DNA of 64,000 nucleotides from assembly GCA_947648875.1 (NCBI GenBank), contig CANSPM010000005.1, positions 46,913-110,912 of the forward strand, given 5' to 3'. The stretch is from an uncultured Lachnospiraceae bacterium (lineage in GTDB: Bacteria; Bacillota; Clostridia; Lachnospirales; Lachnospiraceae). Of this stretch, positions 1 through 8,866 are shown piece after piece (within the stretch, counting starts at the first letter, position 1; the number at the start of each line of letters is the position of its first letter). Below the pieces are notes generated by a model that saw only the letters and a program-made list of their open reading frames with translations, was not told where the DNA came from and ran no database searches. A program made the position numbers and the translations under genes.

Positions 1-254
1 TTTCTCTGCCATTTCCATATATCTAATCTGCATGGATCTGGCAGCCTCTCTAGTAAAAGTGATGACCAGAATCTGGTCAGGAGATATCTGCCGATTCTGT
101 ATCAGATGCAGGATGCGGCTGGTCAACACATGCGTTTTGCCGGAGCCGGGGCCTGCTGTCACCAGCATGGGTCCCTCTCCGTGCATCACCGCCGTGCGCT
201 GTCTATCACTGAGGCGATTGTACAAATTCGCATCTCCATTCTCCTGATTATGCA
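1..254 (-). CDS. UvrD/PcrA-like DNA helicase, N-terminal part (runs off the window)
   Basis: The frame starts at 254 and stays open to the left edge, so only the first 84 codons are present. The visible part carries a superfamily 1 helicase N-terminus: a Q-motif-like segment LSDRQRTAVMH at residues 15-25, Walker A AGPGSGKT at 34-41, and a motif Ia-like VITFTREAARSM near 62-73. Such proteins use ATP to unwind DNA in repair or replication restart. The start codon lies inside the last codons of gltX (7-base overlap), so the two are probably co-transcribed. The ribosome binding site is weak, which fits translational coupling. UvrD, PcrA or a RecB-like subfamily cannot be separated from 84 residues. 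Confidence 0.8.
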
Positions 255-1705
255 TTCTGTAGCATTTCTATGCCCTTGCGGATGCGCCGCAGGGACTCCT
301 CCTTGCCCAGAATCTCCATGATTTCAGTGGCCCCGGCGGGAGTCATCTGCTTGCCGGACACAGCGGTACGAACCGGCCACATCACAAAGCCATTCTTGCA
401 GCCCTTCCGCTCCACATACCCGCTCAACACCTGGTACAGAGCGTCATTGCTGTAATTCTCCTGGACCTCCAGGATAGGCAACACCTCCCTGAGAACCTCC
501 AGCGAAGAAACCGTATCCGTCTTCATCTTTTTATGGTTGTACATGGCCACGTCATACACGGGCATCTCCCTGAAAAAGTCCACCATATCAGCAATGTCCG
601 TAAATACTTCCACACGGGTCTTGACCATGGCGGCAATCTTTTTCAGGTCAAAATTCCCGGGCAGCGCCAACCGCAGATAGGGCTCTGCCATCTCATAGAA
701 CACATCAAAATCCATGGCCTTGATATACTCACCGTTCATCCAGCGGAGCTTTACGATATCAAATACAGCAGGAGACTTACTGATGCGACGGTAATCAAAA
801 TTCTCAATCAGCTCCCGCAAACTGAAAATTTCCCTGTTGTCCTCCGGACTCCACCCCAGGAGCGCAATATAGTTTATAATGGCTTCCGTCACGAACCCCT
901 GCTCCAAGAGATCCTCAAAAGAAGCATGACCACTTCTCTTAGCTAGCTTCTTATGATTTTCATCGGTGATCAAGGGCAGGTGGATGTATACAGGCACCTG
1001 CCATCCAAAGGCTTCATACAGACGCACATATTTGGGGGAGGAAGACAGATACTCGTTGCCCCGCACCACATGGGTGATATTCATTGTGTGATCGTCCACC
1101 ACATTGGCAAAATTATAAGTGGGGAAGCCATCGGACTTGATCAGAATCATATCATCCAGCTCACTGTTCTCCACCGTGATATCGCCGTAGAGTTCGTCAT
1201 GGAAAGTGGTGCTTCCCTCATTGGGAATATTTTGGCGAATCACAAAGGGCCTGCCCGCATTCAGATAATCTTGCACCTCTTCTATGGAAAGCCCCAGGCA
1301 GTGCTTGTCATAAATACGGATCTCCTTGCCTTCCACTACCTCTGTCTTCAGGGAAGCCAGCCTCTCCCTGTCGCAGAAACAGTAATAGGCCTCTCCCTTG
1401 TCGATGAGTTCCTTGGCATATTTCATATAGATGCCTGTTTTCATGCGCTCGCTCTGCACATAAGGACCATATCCGCCGTCCTTATCCGGCCCTTCGTCAT
1501 GAACCAGCCCTGTCTTAGCCATGGTGCGGTAGATAATCTCTATGGCTCCGTCCACAAAACGCTCCTGGTCTGTGTCCTCAATGCGAAGCATAAAATCCCC
1601 TCCCGCATGCTTCGCGATCAAAAACTCATATAATGCCGACCGCAGGTTTCCCACATGCATTTTTCCCGTGGGACTGGGGGCATATCTTGTCCTTATCTTC
1701 TCCAT
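248..1705 (-). CDS. gltX: Glutamyl-tRNA synthetase
   Basis: Class I aminoacyl-tRNA synthetase that charges tRNA-Glu with glutamate in the cytosol. At 485 residues it has the usual family length. The HIGH signature is present as HVGN (residues 17-20) after the APSPTG motif, and the KMSKS loop as KLAKR near residue 250. A CxC pair near residue 110 followed by YxxxC matches the zinc-binding insertion seen in many GluRS enzymes. The start ATG at 1705 is preceded by GAAAGGA. It overlaps the downstream helicase start by 7 bases, suggesting one transcript. Whether it also charges tRNA-Gln (non-discriminating type) cannot be read from the sequence alone. Confidence 0.96.
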   Translation of the reverse strand: MEKIRTRYAPSPTGKMHVGNLRSALYEFLIAKHAGGDFMLRIEDTDQERFVDGAIEIIYRTMAKTGLVHDEGPDKDGGYGPYVQSERMKTGIYMKYAKELIDKGEAYYCFCDRERLASLKTEVVEGKEIRIYDKHCLGLSIEEVQDYLNAGRPFVIRQNIPNEGSTTFHDELYGDITVENSELDDMILIKSDGFPTYNFANVVDDHTMNITHVVRGNEYLSSSPKYVRLYEAFGWQVPVYIHLPLITDENHKKLAKRSGHASFEDLLEQGFVTEAIINYIALLGWSPEDNREIFSLRELIENFDYRRISKSPAVFDIVKLRWMNGEYIKAMDFDVFYEMAEPYLRLALPGNFDLKKIAAMVKTRVEVFTDIADMVDFFREMPVYDVAMYNHKKMKTDTVSSLEVLREVLPILEVQENYSNDALYQVLSGYVERKGCKNGFVMWPVRTAVSGKQMTPAGATEIMEILGKEESLRRIRKGIEMLQNA

Positions 1706-1875
1706 CTCTCTTTTTCCTTTCTATTATCTATATATGGCGATTAAATCTAACTTACAGACCCTATAAACAGCCATGCTCCTCCATTTCAGGCCGTTCTTAA
1801 TTTTTCACGGGAAAGCACACTGTCTGAACCATACTGTTTGATATTTCCTCCTGCTTCTTCGCTGACTATTGAGGA

Positions 1876-3399
1876 TTATTTGATCTCTGGCTCTGCCTCA
1901 TCTCTCTTTTGCGGAGGAACCTTATAACGGGCGGATTCTTTAAATTTATTAAGTTCTTTTGCGGCCTGATTCAGCGCAATGTTCGTTCCAGCTCCCGCAA
2001 TACAACCGCCCGGACAGGCCATACCCTCTATCAGACATCCGTTTTTCTTGCCTGCCTTGGCCAGCAGCAACACTTTTCGGCACTCCGTAAGACTCTCGGC
2101 GTGCTCTATGTGTACCGCAGTTCCGGGATAGTAGGTTTTGATACACTCCTCAATGGCAGACGACACACCGCCCGCCACTCCATATCCCCGCCCTGCGGCA
2201 GTGGCGTCCTCCATGCGGTCCATGGCCCGGATCTCCTTTACCAAAATGCCCCTGGCCTCGAACATGCCTGCCAATTCCTCAAATGTAATGACAAAGTCCA
2301 CATCGGACCGAACCGAAGCACGCATGGCCTCCAATTTCTTGGACGCACAGGGCCCAATAAACACCACCAGGGCGTCTGCATGCTCCTCCTTAATCCTTCT
2401 GGCTGTGGCCACCATGGGAGTCAGTTCCGGGCTGATTTTGTCGATAGTCTCCGGAAAAAGGCGTTCCGCCATCATAATCCAGGAAGGGCAGCAGGAAGTC
2501 AGGCTGAAAGCCTGTTTACCTGTGGCAACTTCCTGTACATAGTGCTCTGCCTCAGCCATACAGCCCGCATCCGCACCAATGGCTGTCTCATACACATCCG
2601 CAAAGCCCAATTCCTTTAAAGCCGTTTTAAACATATCCGGCGTCACCTCTGATCCAAACTGTCCCACAAAGGCAGGGGCCACCTGGGCAATCACGCTCCT
2701 TCCGGACTGCATGGCCCGAATCAGCTGAAAAATCTGAGATTTGTCCGCCACGGCGCCAAAAGGACAGCTGACCATGCACTGGCCACAGGATACACACATA
2801 TCATTGTCAATTACCGCCCTGCCGCGTGCATCGCTCTTGATGGCACCCAGGCCGCATGCCGCCTTACAGGGACGTTCTCTGTGCGTGATGGCATCATAAG
2901 GGCAAATCTCTTTACATTTACCGCACTTAATGCACTTGTCCTGCTCTATAACAGACTTTCCCTTTACAAAATGAATAGCGCCCTTGGGGCATACCAACTG
3001 ACAGGGATGCGCTACACAGCCCATGCAGGTATTGGTGACTTCATACATATTTTCCGGACAGGCGTTACAGGCCGACGGAATCACCTGCATCAAAGGAGGC
3101 TCGTAGTATTTTTCGGCCACATTGCTCTCCTCCATGCCCTCGGTCAGATGGCCGGGACGTCCTCTGTTCTCCGGTCTCAGGCTCATCCCCATGGCCAAGC
3201 GGATTCTTTCCCGGATAATTGCCCGATCTCTGTATACACTTTCCCAGTATTCAGATTCTTCGTAATCCACCAGCTTGTAGGGCAGGGCTTCCATATCGTC
3301 TTTCAGATTTATGGAGGTATAGGCTAGATTTGCCACCTCCCGAAACACCATGCGCCTGCGCTGCCGAATAGGTGTATCAATTCCTCTCATGCTGCTCAT
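1876..3399 (-). CDS. [FeFe] hydrogenase, ferredoxin-domain type (group B-like)
   Basis: Predicted 507-residue cytosolic hydrogenase coupling proton reduction or H2 oxidation to ferredoxin. The N-terminal half is rich in 4Fe-4S ligands, including an unusual CxxC-rich segment around residues 110-140, then CIKCGKCKEIC and CVSCGQCMVSC. The H-cluster motifs follow: L1 as TSCCPSW, L2 as GPCASKK and L3 as MACPGGCIAG, with all four cluster cysteines kept. TSCCP in L1 and a non-methionine residue before the L2 PC fit the group B-like hydrogenases common in gut Clostridia, not the textbook group A enzyme. I chose the ATG at 3399 because GGGAG lies 8 bases upstream; a TTG two codons earlier is less likely. 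No maturation genes are nearby. Confidence 0.88.
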   Translation of the reverse strand: MSSMRGIDTPIRQRRRMVFREVANLAYTSINLKDDMEALPYKLVDYEESEYWESVYRDRAIIRERIRLAMGMSLRPENRGRPGHLTEGMEESNVAEKYYEPPLMQVIPSACNACPENMYEVTNTCMGCVAHPCQLVCPKGAIHFVKGKSVIEQDKCIKCGKCKEICPYDAITHRERPCKAACGLGAIKSDARGRAVIDNDMCVSCGQCMVSCPFGAVADKSQIFQLIRAMQSGRSVIAQVAPAFVGQFGSEVTPDMFKTALKELGFADVYETAIGADAGCMAEAEHYVQEVATGKQAFSLTSCCPSWIMMAERLFPETIDKISPELTPMVATARRIKEEHADALVVFIGPCASKKLEAMRASVRSDVDFVITFEELAGMFEARGILVKEIRAMDRMEDATAAGRGYGVAGGVSSAIEECIKTYYPGTAVHIEHAESLTECRKVLLLAKAGKKNGCLIEGMACPGGCIAGAGTNIALNQAAKELNKFKESARYKVPPQKRDEAEPEIK

Positions 3400-3434
3400 A
3401 AACAATTCTCCCGCTTCAAAAGATTATCCGGAAA

Positions 3435-4079
3435 CTATGCGATCTGCCCAAGCTGCTCTTTAATGGTACGCAGTTCCGTCTCCAGAATACTGACACGTAT
3501 TGCTATCATTTCCTTTTCATCATCTGTCTTTGTCGCTTCCCGCAGCCTCCGATATAAATCCTGATGGCCCTCCGCAACGCGCATTATACTCGAACGGATC
3601 TCATTTTCCAGAGTCAACTTGACAGCTGTAACATCACATTCCAGCTGGTCCTGTTTTTCTTTGAGTTCACCAATTTCATTTTCCAGCCCTTCAAGCTTTT
3701 CCTTAAACCCTCTGAATTCGCTCTCCAGCCTGTCAAGCCTTTCCTTAAATTCTCTGAACTCGCTCTCCAGCCTGTCAAGTCTTTCCTTAAATTCTCTGAA
3801 TTCGCTCTCCAACCTGTCAAGTCTTTCCTTAAATTCTCTGAACTCACTCCCCAGCCTGTCAAGCCTTTCCTTAAATTCTCTGAACTCGCTCTCCAGCCTG
3901 TCAAGTCTTCCATTAAATTCCACAAACATGCTCTCCAGCCTGTCAAGTCTTCCATTAAATTCCACAAACATGCTCTCCAGCCTGTCAAGTCTTCCATTAA
4001 ATTCCACAAACATACTCTCCAGCTTGTCGATCTTGTCCAGTTTGGCAAGAATCAAATCCAGTTTTTCACTTTCTGTCAT
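3435..4079 (-). CDS. Coiled-coil repeat protein of unknown function
   Basis: The start at 4079 follows GGAGGG with normal spacing; the frame is open further upstream without a better site. The product is 214 residues, soluble and highly charged. After a short N-terminal helix, residues 23-134 are eight 14-residue units, first three of the type MFVEFNGRLDRLES and then EFREFKERLDRLES variants. Each unit is two heptads with Leu or Phe at 1-4 spacing, so a long parallel coiled coil is expected. The last roughly 80 residues are also helical (ALETEL-like heptads) but not repeated. No catalytic motif or signal peptide is seen. Similar repeat-bearing proteins exist in Lachnospiraceae without known role. 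Confidence 0.75.
   Translation of the reverse strand: MTESEKLDLILAKLDKIDKLESMFVEFNGRLDRLESMFVEFNGRLDRLESMFVEFNGRLDRLESEFREFKERLDRLGSEFREFKERLDRLESEFREFKERLDRLESEFREFKERLDRLESEFRGFKEKLEGLENEIGELKEKQDQLECDVTAVKLTLENEIRSSIMRVAEGHQDLYRRLREATKTDDEKEMIAIRVSILETELRTIKEQLGQIA
3678..4013 (-). repeat. In-gene tandem array of 42-bp units (8 copies)
   Basis: Eight consecutive 42-bp units encode the 14-residue coiled-coil repeat. The three units at the 5' end of the gene (about 3888-4013) are almost identical, as are the next four. The last two have diverged. Near identity at synonymous positions indicates recent duplication or gene conversion rather than old repeats kept by protein selection. There are no unique spacers, so this is not a CRISPR. 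Confidence 0.9.
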
Positions 4080-4371
4080 AACATACCCTCCATACCTTGT
4101 CTGTTGTACAGGAAAAATTCCAGTATTATCCGCATTCCAGATATCTGTCCTGAAAATCTCCTGCCTGTATTCAGTTGCGTTCGGTTTGAATTTCAAGCAT
4201 AGATTTCCTGATCTTCTGAAATGAGAAAAGTCCTAGTGAAAAAGAATATATGCTTTGAAAGTATAGTAGCATATGCAAACTGGAATTGCAAGCGAAATTT
4301 TCTCTCCTTAAAGCAATTTCTGCCAGATATTCTGCTTATGGACTTGAAAAATCGCTTTGCAACCCCAATTT

Positions 4372-6387
4372 TCATGGCAACAGGCTTCCGATCTGGTATA
4401 CCAGTGTAGTTACACCCCAAGCCAACGCCAGTTCAAAGGCAATCATTTTCAGGGTAAATATCCAGGAACCGCTCTCTTTTTTTACGGTGGCCACCGTAGC
4501 CACACAGGGCACATACAACAGACAGAACAGCATCAAGCAGTAGGCGTTCAAAGGTCCGAAGCCGGGATAAGCCGCCTGCACATTAGCGATAATGGTCTCC
4601 ATGCCCGCCGCTGAATTGGCATTGGATACACCAAAGAGCACCGCAAAACTGGACACCACCACTTCCTTGGCGGAAATTCCGGACAAGAGTGCCACACCGA
4701 TCTGCCACATGCCCAGTCCCGCCGGAGATAACACCGGCGCCAAAAATCGCCCGATCACCGCGCCAAAGCTGTCTGCGGGATTGTCCACCATGCCTTCCAT
4801 GCCAAAGTTCAGCACAAACCAGATTACTATAGAAGCCAGGAAAATAGTGGTTCCTGCCTTTGAGAGATAATCCCTCACCTTGTTGAACACATAAATTCGG
4901 ATCGTACGGGCGTTTGGTCTCTTATACTCCGGCAGCTCAATCAACAGGGAGTCATTGGTCTTCCCCTTCTCCAGTCGGTTAATCACCCTGGCGGATAAAA
5001 TGGCGATTACCATGCCCACCACATACAGAGAGAATGCCACGATCCCTGCGCATTTCGGGAAAAACATACCGGAAAATAACACATAGATAGGCAGTCTGGC
5101 CGAACAGGACATAAAGGGCGTCACCAACATGGTCTTACGCCGGTCGCGCTCCGTCTCCAGCGCCCTGGTGGCCATGATGGCGGGCACGGTACAGCCAAAC
5201 CCCAGGATCATGGGCAGGAATGCCTTTCCCGACAGGCCCACCTTCCCCATGACAGAATCCATCACATAGGCAACTCTGGACATATAGCCGCTGTCCTCCA
5301 GCACTGCCAGAGCCAGAAAAAGGATAAAGATATTGGGCAGAAAAGTCAGGATTCCCCCCACTCCGGCGATAATGCCGTCCACCACCAGAGACTGGAGCCA
5401 GCCCGCCACATGCATGGCCGCAAACAGTCCGTTCACGGAATGAGAAAAAAGTTCCAGCCCCTGTTCGAACACTCCTTTTAGCAGATCTCCCACGGTAAAA
5501 GTCAAAAAGAACACCAGACACATAATCAGCAAAAATATGGGTACCCCCAACACCGGATGGGTCAGCAGCCGGTCCGCCCTGTCCGTGGTGGCCGCCTTTT
5601 TATCCCTGTGGAACAGAGTATCCGCCACCACATGCTCAATGTAGGCATATTTGCACTGTATAATATCTTTTTCATAGCTTCGGTCCACCACGTTGACGGT
5701 CTGGATGGGATGCTCTTTCCTTACCTCCTCGTCATCCTCCAGCAGCTTGATAGCATGCCATCTGACGGAAGAATGGGTGGGATAATGCGCCTGCATCATC
5801 ACGGACAGCTTGGCAATCCTGTCCTCAATCTCTTGAGGATAGTCCAATATGTATTCCTCCGCACCCTCTTCATAATGATGAATCACAGCATGGAGCAGGA
5901 TATCCAGCCCCGTGCGTCTGGCGGCGGATACCGGCACCACCGGGATACCGCCCAAAAGTTCCGGCAGACGGTGCAGATCAATCTCCATCCCCCTCTCTTT
6001 TACAATGTCCATCATATTCAGAGCCAATACCACCGGTTTCCCCAGTTCCAGCAGCTGTAGTGTCAGATAGAGATTGCGCTCCAGAGCGGAGGCGTCCACA
6101 ATATTGACAATCACGTCAATATCGTCATCCATAACACAACTACGGGTTACTTTCTCTTCTATAGTATAGCAGGTCAGGGAATAGATGCCCGGCGTGTCCA
6201 CCAGTTTGATTCCCATGCCCTCATACGCCGTCTCTCCCTCCACTTTTTCCACCGTAACCCCGGGCCAGTTGGCCACCTTCAGCCGGGAGCCTGTAAGGGC
6301 ATTGAACAGGGTGGTCTTGCCACAGTTGGGATTGCCCACGCAGGCCACATGAATGTATTTTTTGTCAGGTGTATTTTGTTTCTCCAT
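4372..6387 (-). CDS. feoB: Ferrous iron transporter FeoB
   Basis: Inner-membrane Fe(II) uptake protein with a cytosolic GTPase domain fused to a polytopic transport domain; 671 residues, normal for the family. G1 is GNPNCGKTT near residues 18-26, G3 is DTPGIYSLT, and G4 is NMMD. The second half has many hydrophobic helices with the Gate-type segments, including CSARLPIY. The ATG at 6387 is chosen because AGAGGA lies just upstream; the longer frame to 6447 lacks a site. It follows feoA and an intervening lipoprotein gene on the same strand, so the three probably form one operon. Iron (Fur-type) control is likely, but I could not identify an operator. Confidence 0.95.
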   Translation of the reverse strand: MEKQNTPDKKYIHVACVGNPNCGKTTLFNALTGSRLKVANWPGVTVEKVEGETAYEGMGIKLVDTPGIYSLTCYTIEEKVTRSCVMDDDIDVIVNIVDASALERNLYLTLQLLELGKPVVLALNMMDIVKERGMEIDLHRLPELLGGIPVVPVSAARRTGLDILLHAVIHHYEEGAEEYILDYPQEIEDRIAKLSVMMQAHYPTHSSVRWHAIKLLEDDEEVRKEHPIQTVNVVDRSYEKDIIQCKYAYIEHVVADTLFHRDKKAATTDRADRLLTHPVLGVPIFLLIMCLVFFLTFTVGDLLKGVFEQGLELFSHSVNGLFAAMHVAGWLQSLVVDGIIAGVGGILTFLPNIFILFLALAVLEDSGYMSRVAYVMDSVMGKVGLSGKAFLPMILGFGCTVPAIMATRALETERDRRKTMLVTPFMSCSARLPIYVLFSGMFFPKCAGIVAFSLYVVGMVIAILSARVINRLEKGKTNDSLLIELPEYKRPNARTIRIYVFNKVRDYLSKAGTTIFLASIVIWFVLNFGMEGMVDNPADSFGAVIGRFLAPVLSPAGLGMWQIGVALLSGISAKEVVVSSFAVLFGVSNANSAAGMETIIANVQAAYPGFGPLNAYCLMLFCLLYVPCVATVATVKKESGSWIFTLKMIAFELALAWGVTTLVYQIGSLLP

Positions 6388-6454
6388 TATATCCTCTTTT
6401 CGTCGTATCAGATGCTTTTTCAGGGTCTGGCACAAGCCGGTTTTCATCTATCCA

Positions 6455-7282
6455 TCATGGAAATGTGTCGGTGGAATGAACTCCCGGAACATCCGTGTCA
6501 TATTCCTCGTAACCGATCATTTCAAAGTCTCCATTCCGGTATTTATATTCGTAAGTTGCGGACGAACTTACGCTGTCGACCGCCCAGCCACGGATCACCT
6601 GTTCCTCCTCATCAGCCGCATAGTTGGGAATCTTTTCAAATCCCGACTTATAGTGATAGAAACCATTTTCATACACATAGACGCCGTATATATAATCCCC
6701 CCTGCTTCCATTCTGTCCCAGACTGATAACCAGATCTTCCCTGCCATCAAAAGTAACGTCCTCAAAATACGCCTCAAAGTCGCAGGCATCCCATACATAA
6801 CGGTCTTTTGAATGGTTCTCCCAATCCTTGGATGGATAATCCACATGCAGCACCCGGATGTCCTCTCCCTCCAGGAAGAAAAACCAGTCCTCTTTATGCC
6901 GGTAATTGTCTGGCGGATATTCCCTGTACTGTACCCGTACCCGCAGACAGCTTTTCATTTCGTTCACCCACTCAAAAGCTTCTATCTCCGTGTCATCGCA
7001 TGAAATCATGTTTTCTTTTATATTATCCGTTACGCTTTCAACCAGCTTGACCCCCTGCTCATTTTCCCCTATGCCCGGAGGTATCTGATCTCGCAGGCCT
7101 GCAATATCTGCCGGAGGCCCTTTTTCCGCATGGGCAGAAGACGTCATGGCATCCACAGGCTCTTGTCCGCCGCAAGCTGTCATGGACATGAATATCTGCC
7201 ACGCCATAATCATACCGAACAGTCTGTAACACACTGGCTTTCCCCGTCTTGCGACAGTATTTCTGCGCAGTTTCCACCACAT
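6455..7282 (-). CDS. Putative lipoprotein with XAC2610/FG-GAP-like C-terminal domain
   Basis: The 275-residue product starts at 7282, where GGAAGG is about 9 bases upstream and the feoA stop lies just before. A short basic N-terminus and a hydrophobic stretch lead to the lipobox-like MTAC at about residues 33-36, so it is probably lipid-anchored outside the membrane. The C-terminal half contains DVTFDGREDLVISLG followed by aromatic-rich strands ending in a GYEEYDTD-type tail. This resembles the calcium-loop/beta-strand domain of XAC2610-like proteins found in many Lachnospiraceae lipoproteins. Its position between feoA and feoB is unusual; an iron-related role is only inference. Confidence 0.7.
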   Translation of the reverse strand: MWWKLRRNTVARRGKPVCYRLFGMIMAWQIFMSMTACGGQEPVDAMTSSAHAEKGPPADIAGLRDQIPPGIGENEQGVKLVESVTDNIKENMISCDDTEIEAFEWVNEMKSCLRVRVQYREYPPDNYRHKEDWFFFLEGEDIRVLHVDYPSKDWENHSKDRYVWDACDFEAYFEDVTFDGREDLVISLGQNGSRGDYIYGVYVYENGFYHYKSGFEKIPNYAADEEEQVIRGWAVDSVSSSATYEYKYRNGDFEMIGYEEYDTDVPGVHSTDTFP

Positions 7283-7287
7283 ATAAA

Positions 7288-7521
7288 TCAGCCTTCCGCC
7301 AGACATTCTCTGACTTCTATGTTGGCAGACAAATGCCTGCCCAGAGCCAGCCGCGTCCCTCTTACCTGGATGATCAGCGCCCCCTGTTTTTTTCGATTGA
7401 GCACCCTGATCCTGGTGCCGTCATTGAGTCCCAGAGCCTGTAGCCGCCGAGTCACGGCCTCCTCCACATACAGGCCCTCCACCAGATATTCCTGTTCTTT
7501 CCTCGCTTCGTACAATGTCAT
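7288..7521 (-). CDS. feoA: FeoA-like ferrous iron transport regulator
   Basis: Small SH3-like cytosolic protein (77 residues from the ATG at 7521; the frame is open to 7548). FeoA proteins bind or modulate FeoB during Fe(II) uptake. Typical features are the start MTLYEA, the helix EEAVTRRLQALGLNDGTRIRVLNR (split here as EEAVTRRLQ and LGLNDGTRI), and the closing strands ALGRHLSANIEV. It is the first gene of a feoA-lipoprotein-feoB cluster. A longer form starting MACSMG is possible, but a GGGGATGGA segment upstream of 7521 supports the shorter start. Confidence 0.88.
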   Translation of the reverse strand: MTLYEARKEQEYLVEGLYVEEAVTRRLQALGLNDGTRIRVLNRKKQGALIIQVRGTRLALGRHLSANIEVRECLAEG

Positions 7522-7642
7522 ACTTTCCATCCCCATACTACAGGCCAATCCAGCCAGACTATGCCGCCACTATTCATGCACTGCCTTTTAACATACTAAT
7601 TATAGTCCTCCGCAGCTAACTCGTCAATAAGAAAGCATTTCT

Positions 7643-7688
7643 CAGACAATAAAACAGGCTTTCCCTTCTGTTACACCGGAAAGCCTGT
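7643..7688 (-). terminator. Intrinsic terminator after ppa
   Basis: A perfect 11-bp stem is formed by ACAGGCTTTCC at 7654-7664 and its complement at 7678-7688, with a 13-base loop. On the minus strand it is followed by TTTTATTGT. It lies 9 bases after the ppa stop codon. Confidence 0.9.
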
Positions 7689-7697
7689 CCCCACTTT

Positions 7698-8258
7698 TTA
7701 CCAACCCTTTACAAAGGTATCAATATAATTGTTCAGGCATTTCTCAATGACCTGTATAGCCTCTTCCCGATTCCCTTTCTCGTTTACGGCTGTAGTCTTG
7801 TTTTCCAGTGCCTTGTACACTGTAAAGAAATGTTCCATCTCCTGCACCAGATGGGGCGGCAATTCGGAAATATCGTGGTAAATATTATAATTGGGATCAT
7901 TAAATGGCACAGCAATGATCTTCTCATCGTTCTTGCCATTATCCAACATGGAGATCACACCGATGGGATAAGCACGAACCAGCGTCAGGGGCTGCACTGG
8001 CTCCGAACACAGAAGAAGCACATCCAGAGGATCGCCGTCATCGCCGTAAGTACGGGGAATAAAACCGTAATTGGCCGGATAGTGAGTGGACGTATGCAGT
8101 ATCCTGTCGAGAATCAAAAAGCCTGTCTCCTTGTCCAACTCGTATTTATTCTTGCTGCCCTTGGAAATCTCAATCACGCAGATAAAGTCCGTGGGCTTGA
8201 TCCGGCTGGTGCTGATACTGTGCCAGATACTGCCGTTCACCTGTTTTGTCTCACTCAT
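7698..8258 (-). CDS. ppa: Inorganic pyrophosphatase, family I
   Basis: Hydrolyses pyrophosphate to phosphate in the cytosol, pulling biosynthetic reactions forward. The 186-residue product carries the family I signature DGDPLDVLL and the preceding NYGFIPRTYGDDGD segment with metal-binding aspartates. I start it at 8258 (MSETKQ) because GAGGAGG sits upstream at good spacing; the open frame continues 46 codons upstream without a credible site. It is a single-gene unit bounded by its own terminator and by the divergent cotJ operon. Many Clostridia use a membrane or family II enzyme instead, so family I is worth noting. Confidence 0.92.
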   Translation of the reverse strand: MSETKQVNGSIWHSISTSRIKPTDFICVIEISKGSKNKYELDKETGFLILDRILHTSTHYPANYGFIPRTYGDDGDPLDVLLLCSEPVQPLTLVRAYPIGVISMLDNGKNDEKIIAVPFNDPNYNIYHDISELPPHLVQEMEHFFTVYKALENKTTAVNEKGNREEAIQVIEKCLNNYIDTFVKGW

Positions 8259-8438
8259 TTTTGCATCCTCCTCGTATATGGAACATATCAAACAATTCTC
8301 TTCGATTTTGAACCTAATTATATACTTCCCGATTGTTACGGTCAATAGCTTTGCGCCACTTTTCAAAAGCATTTCACAAATACTTCTCTTCATCATACTA
8401 TAATACTAACTAATCCCGCAAATTATGAAAGGAGCAGC

Positions 8439-8612
8439 ATGAAAGACTTCGGTTTTGACGGCAACTGTGATAAATTTCCAGTGGGCATGGCCTATGTGCC
8501 CTGGCAGCAGTTTGACAAAATCTGTGATAATCTGGAAGAAGGCTTCCGCATCGGAACCATCTTTCCTGAACTAAATAAACCCTTTACAGGAAGGAGATGC
8601 GTGAAATGTTAA
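8439..8612 (+). CDS. cotJA: Spore coat associated protein CotJA
   Basis: 57-residue product with the CotJA pattern FPVGMAYVPWQQFDKI, LEEGFRIGTIFPELNKPF and a short basic, Cys-containing tail. GGAGCAGC just before the ATG gives a ribosome binding site. It is the first gene of a cotJA-cotJB-cotJC operon; cotJB starts inside its last codons. In Bacillus the operon is made in the mother cell under sigma E and contributes to inner coat layers. A CATACTAT box at about 8394 could be a sigma E -10, but I see no convincing -35. Confidence 0.93.
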   Translation: MKDFGFDGNCDKFPVGMAYVPWQQFDKICDNLEEGFRIGTIFPELNKPFTGRRCVKC

Positions 8613-8863
8613 GTCAGGAAGGAATGCGTATGCTGAATGATATCAGCATTGTGGACTTTGTGCTGGTGGATTTGTCCCTGTATCTGGACACCCACCCGTT
8701 TGATCAGGAAGCCATGGAATACTTTAACCACTATGTGAGAATCAAAAACAAGATGAGCCGTGATTTCTCCATGCGGTTTTTCCCCCTCACAACGGACCAG
8801 GCAGAATCTAAAAAAGAATGGAGATGGGGCGCCGCTCCTCTTCCATGGGAAGGAGAGTGTTAA
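8606..8863 (+). CDS. cotJB: Spore coat protein CotJB
   Basis: 85-residue soluble protein with the CotJB pattern: an N-terminal helix, VDLSLYLDTHPFDQEAMEYFNHY in the middle (seen as LYLDTHPFDQEA) and a conserved Trp-rich end EWRWGAAPLPWEGEC. I use the ATG at 8606 because GGAG ends 9 bases upstream; the ATG at 8597 would leave no spacing. It overlaps the cotJA stop by 7 bases and lies 3 bases before cotJC, so translation is probably coupled. CotJB is thought to assemble with CotJA and CotJC in the spore coat. Confidence 0.93.
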   Translation: MLSQEGMRMLNDISIVDFVLVDLSLYLDTHPFDQEAMEYFNHYVRIKNKMSRDFSMRFFPLTTDQAESKKEWRWGAAPLPWEGEC

Positions 8864-8866
8864 TCT

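Noticed and set aside
953..1633. 226-residue open frame on the plus strand
   Set aside because: It lies wholly opposite gltX, has no ribosome binding site and no protein-like motif.
3678..4013. CRISPR-like regular repeats
   Set aside because: Units are contiguous without spacers and keep a coding frame.
3564..4224. Long plus-strand frames rich in Leu, Ser and Asn
   Set aside because: They are mirror readings of the 42-bp repeats of the minus-strand coiled-coil gene.
8380..8438. Sigma E promoter for cotJ
   Set aside because: CATACTAT fits the -10 but no -35 at correct spacing could be identified.
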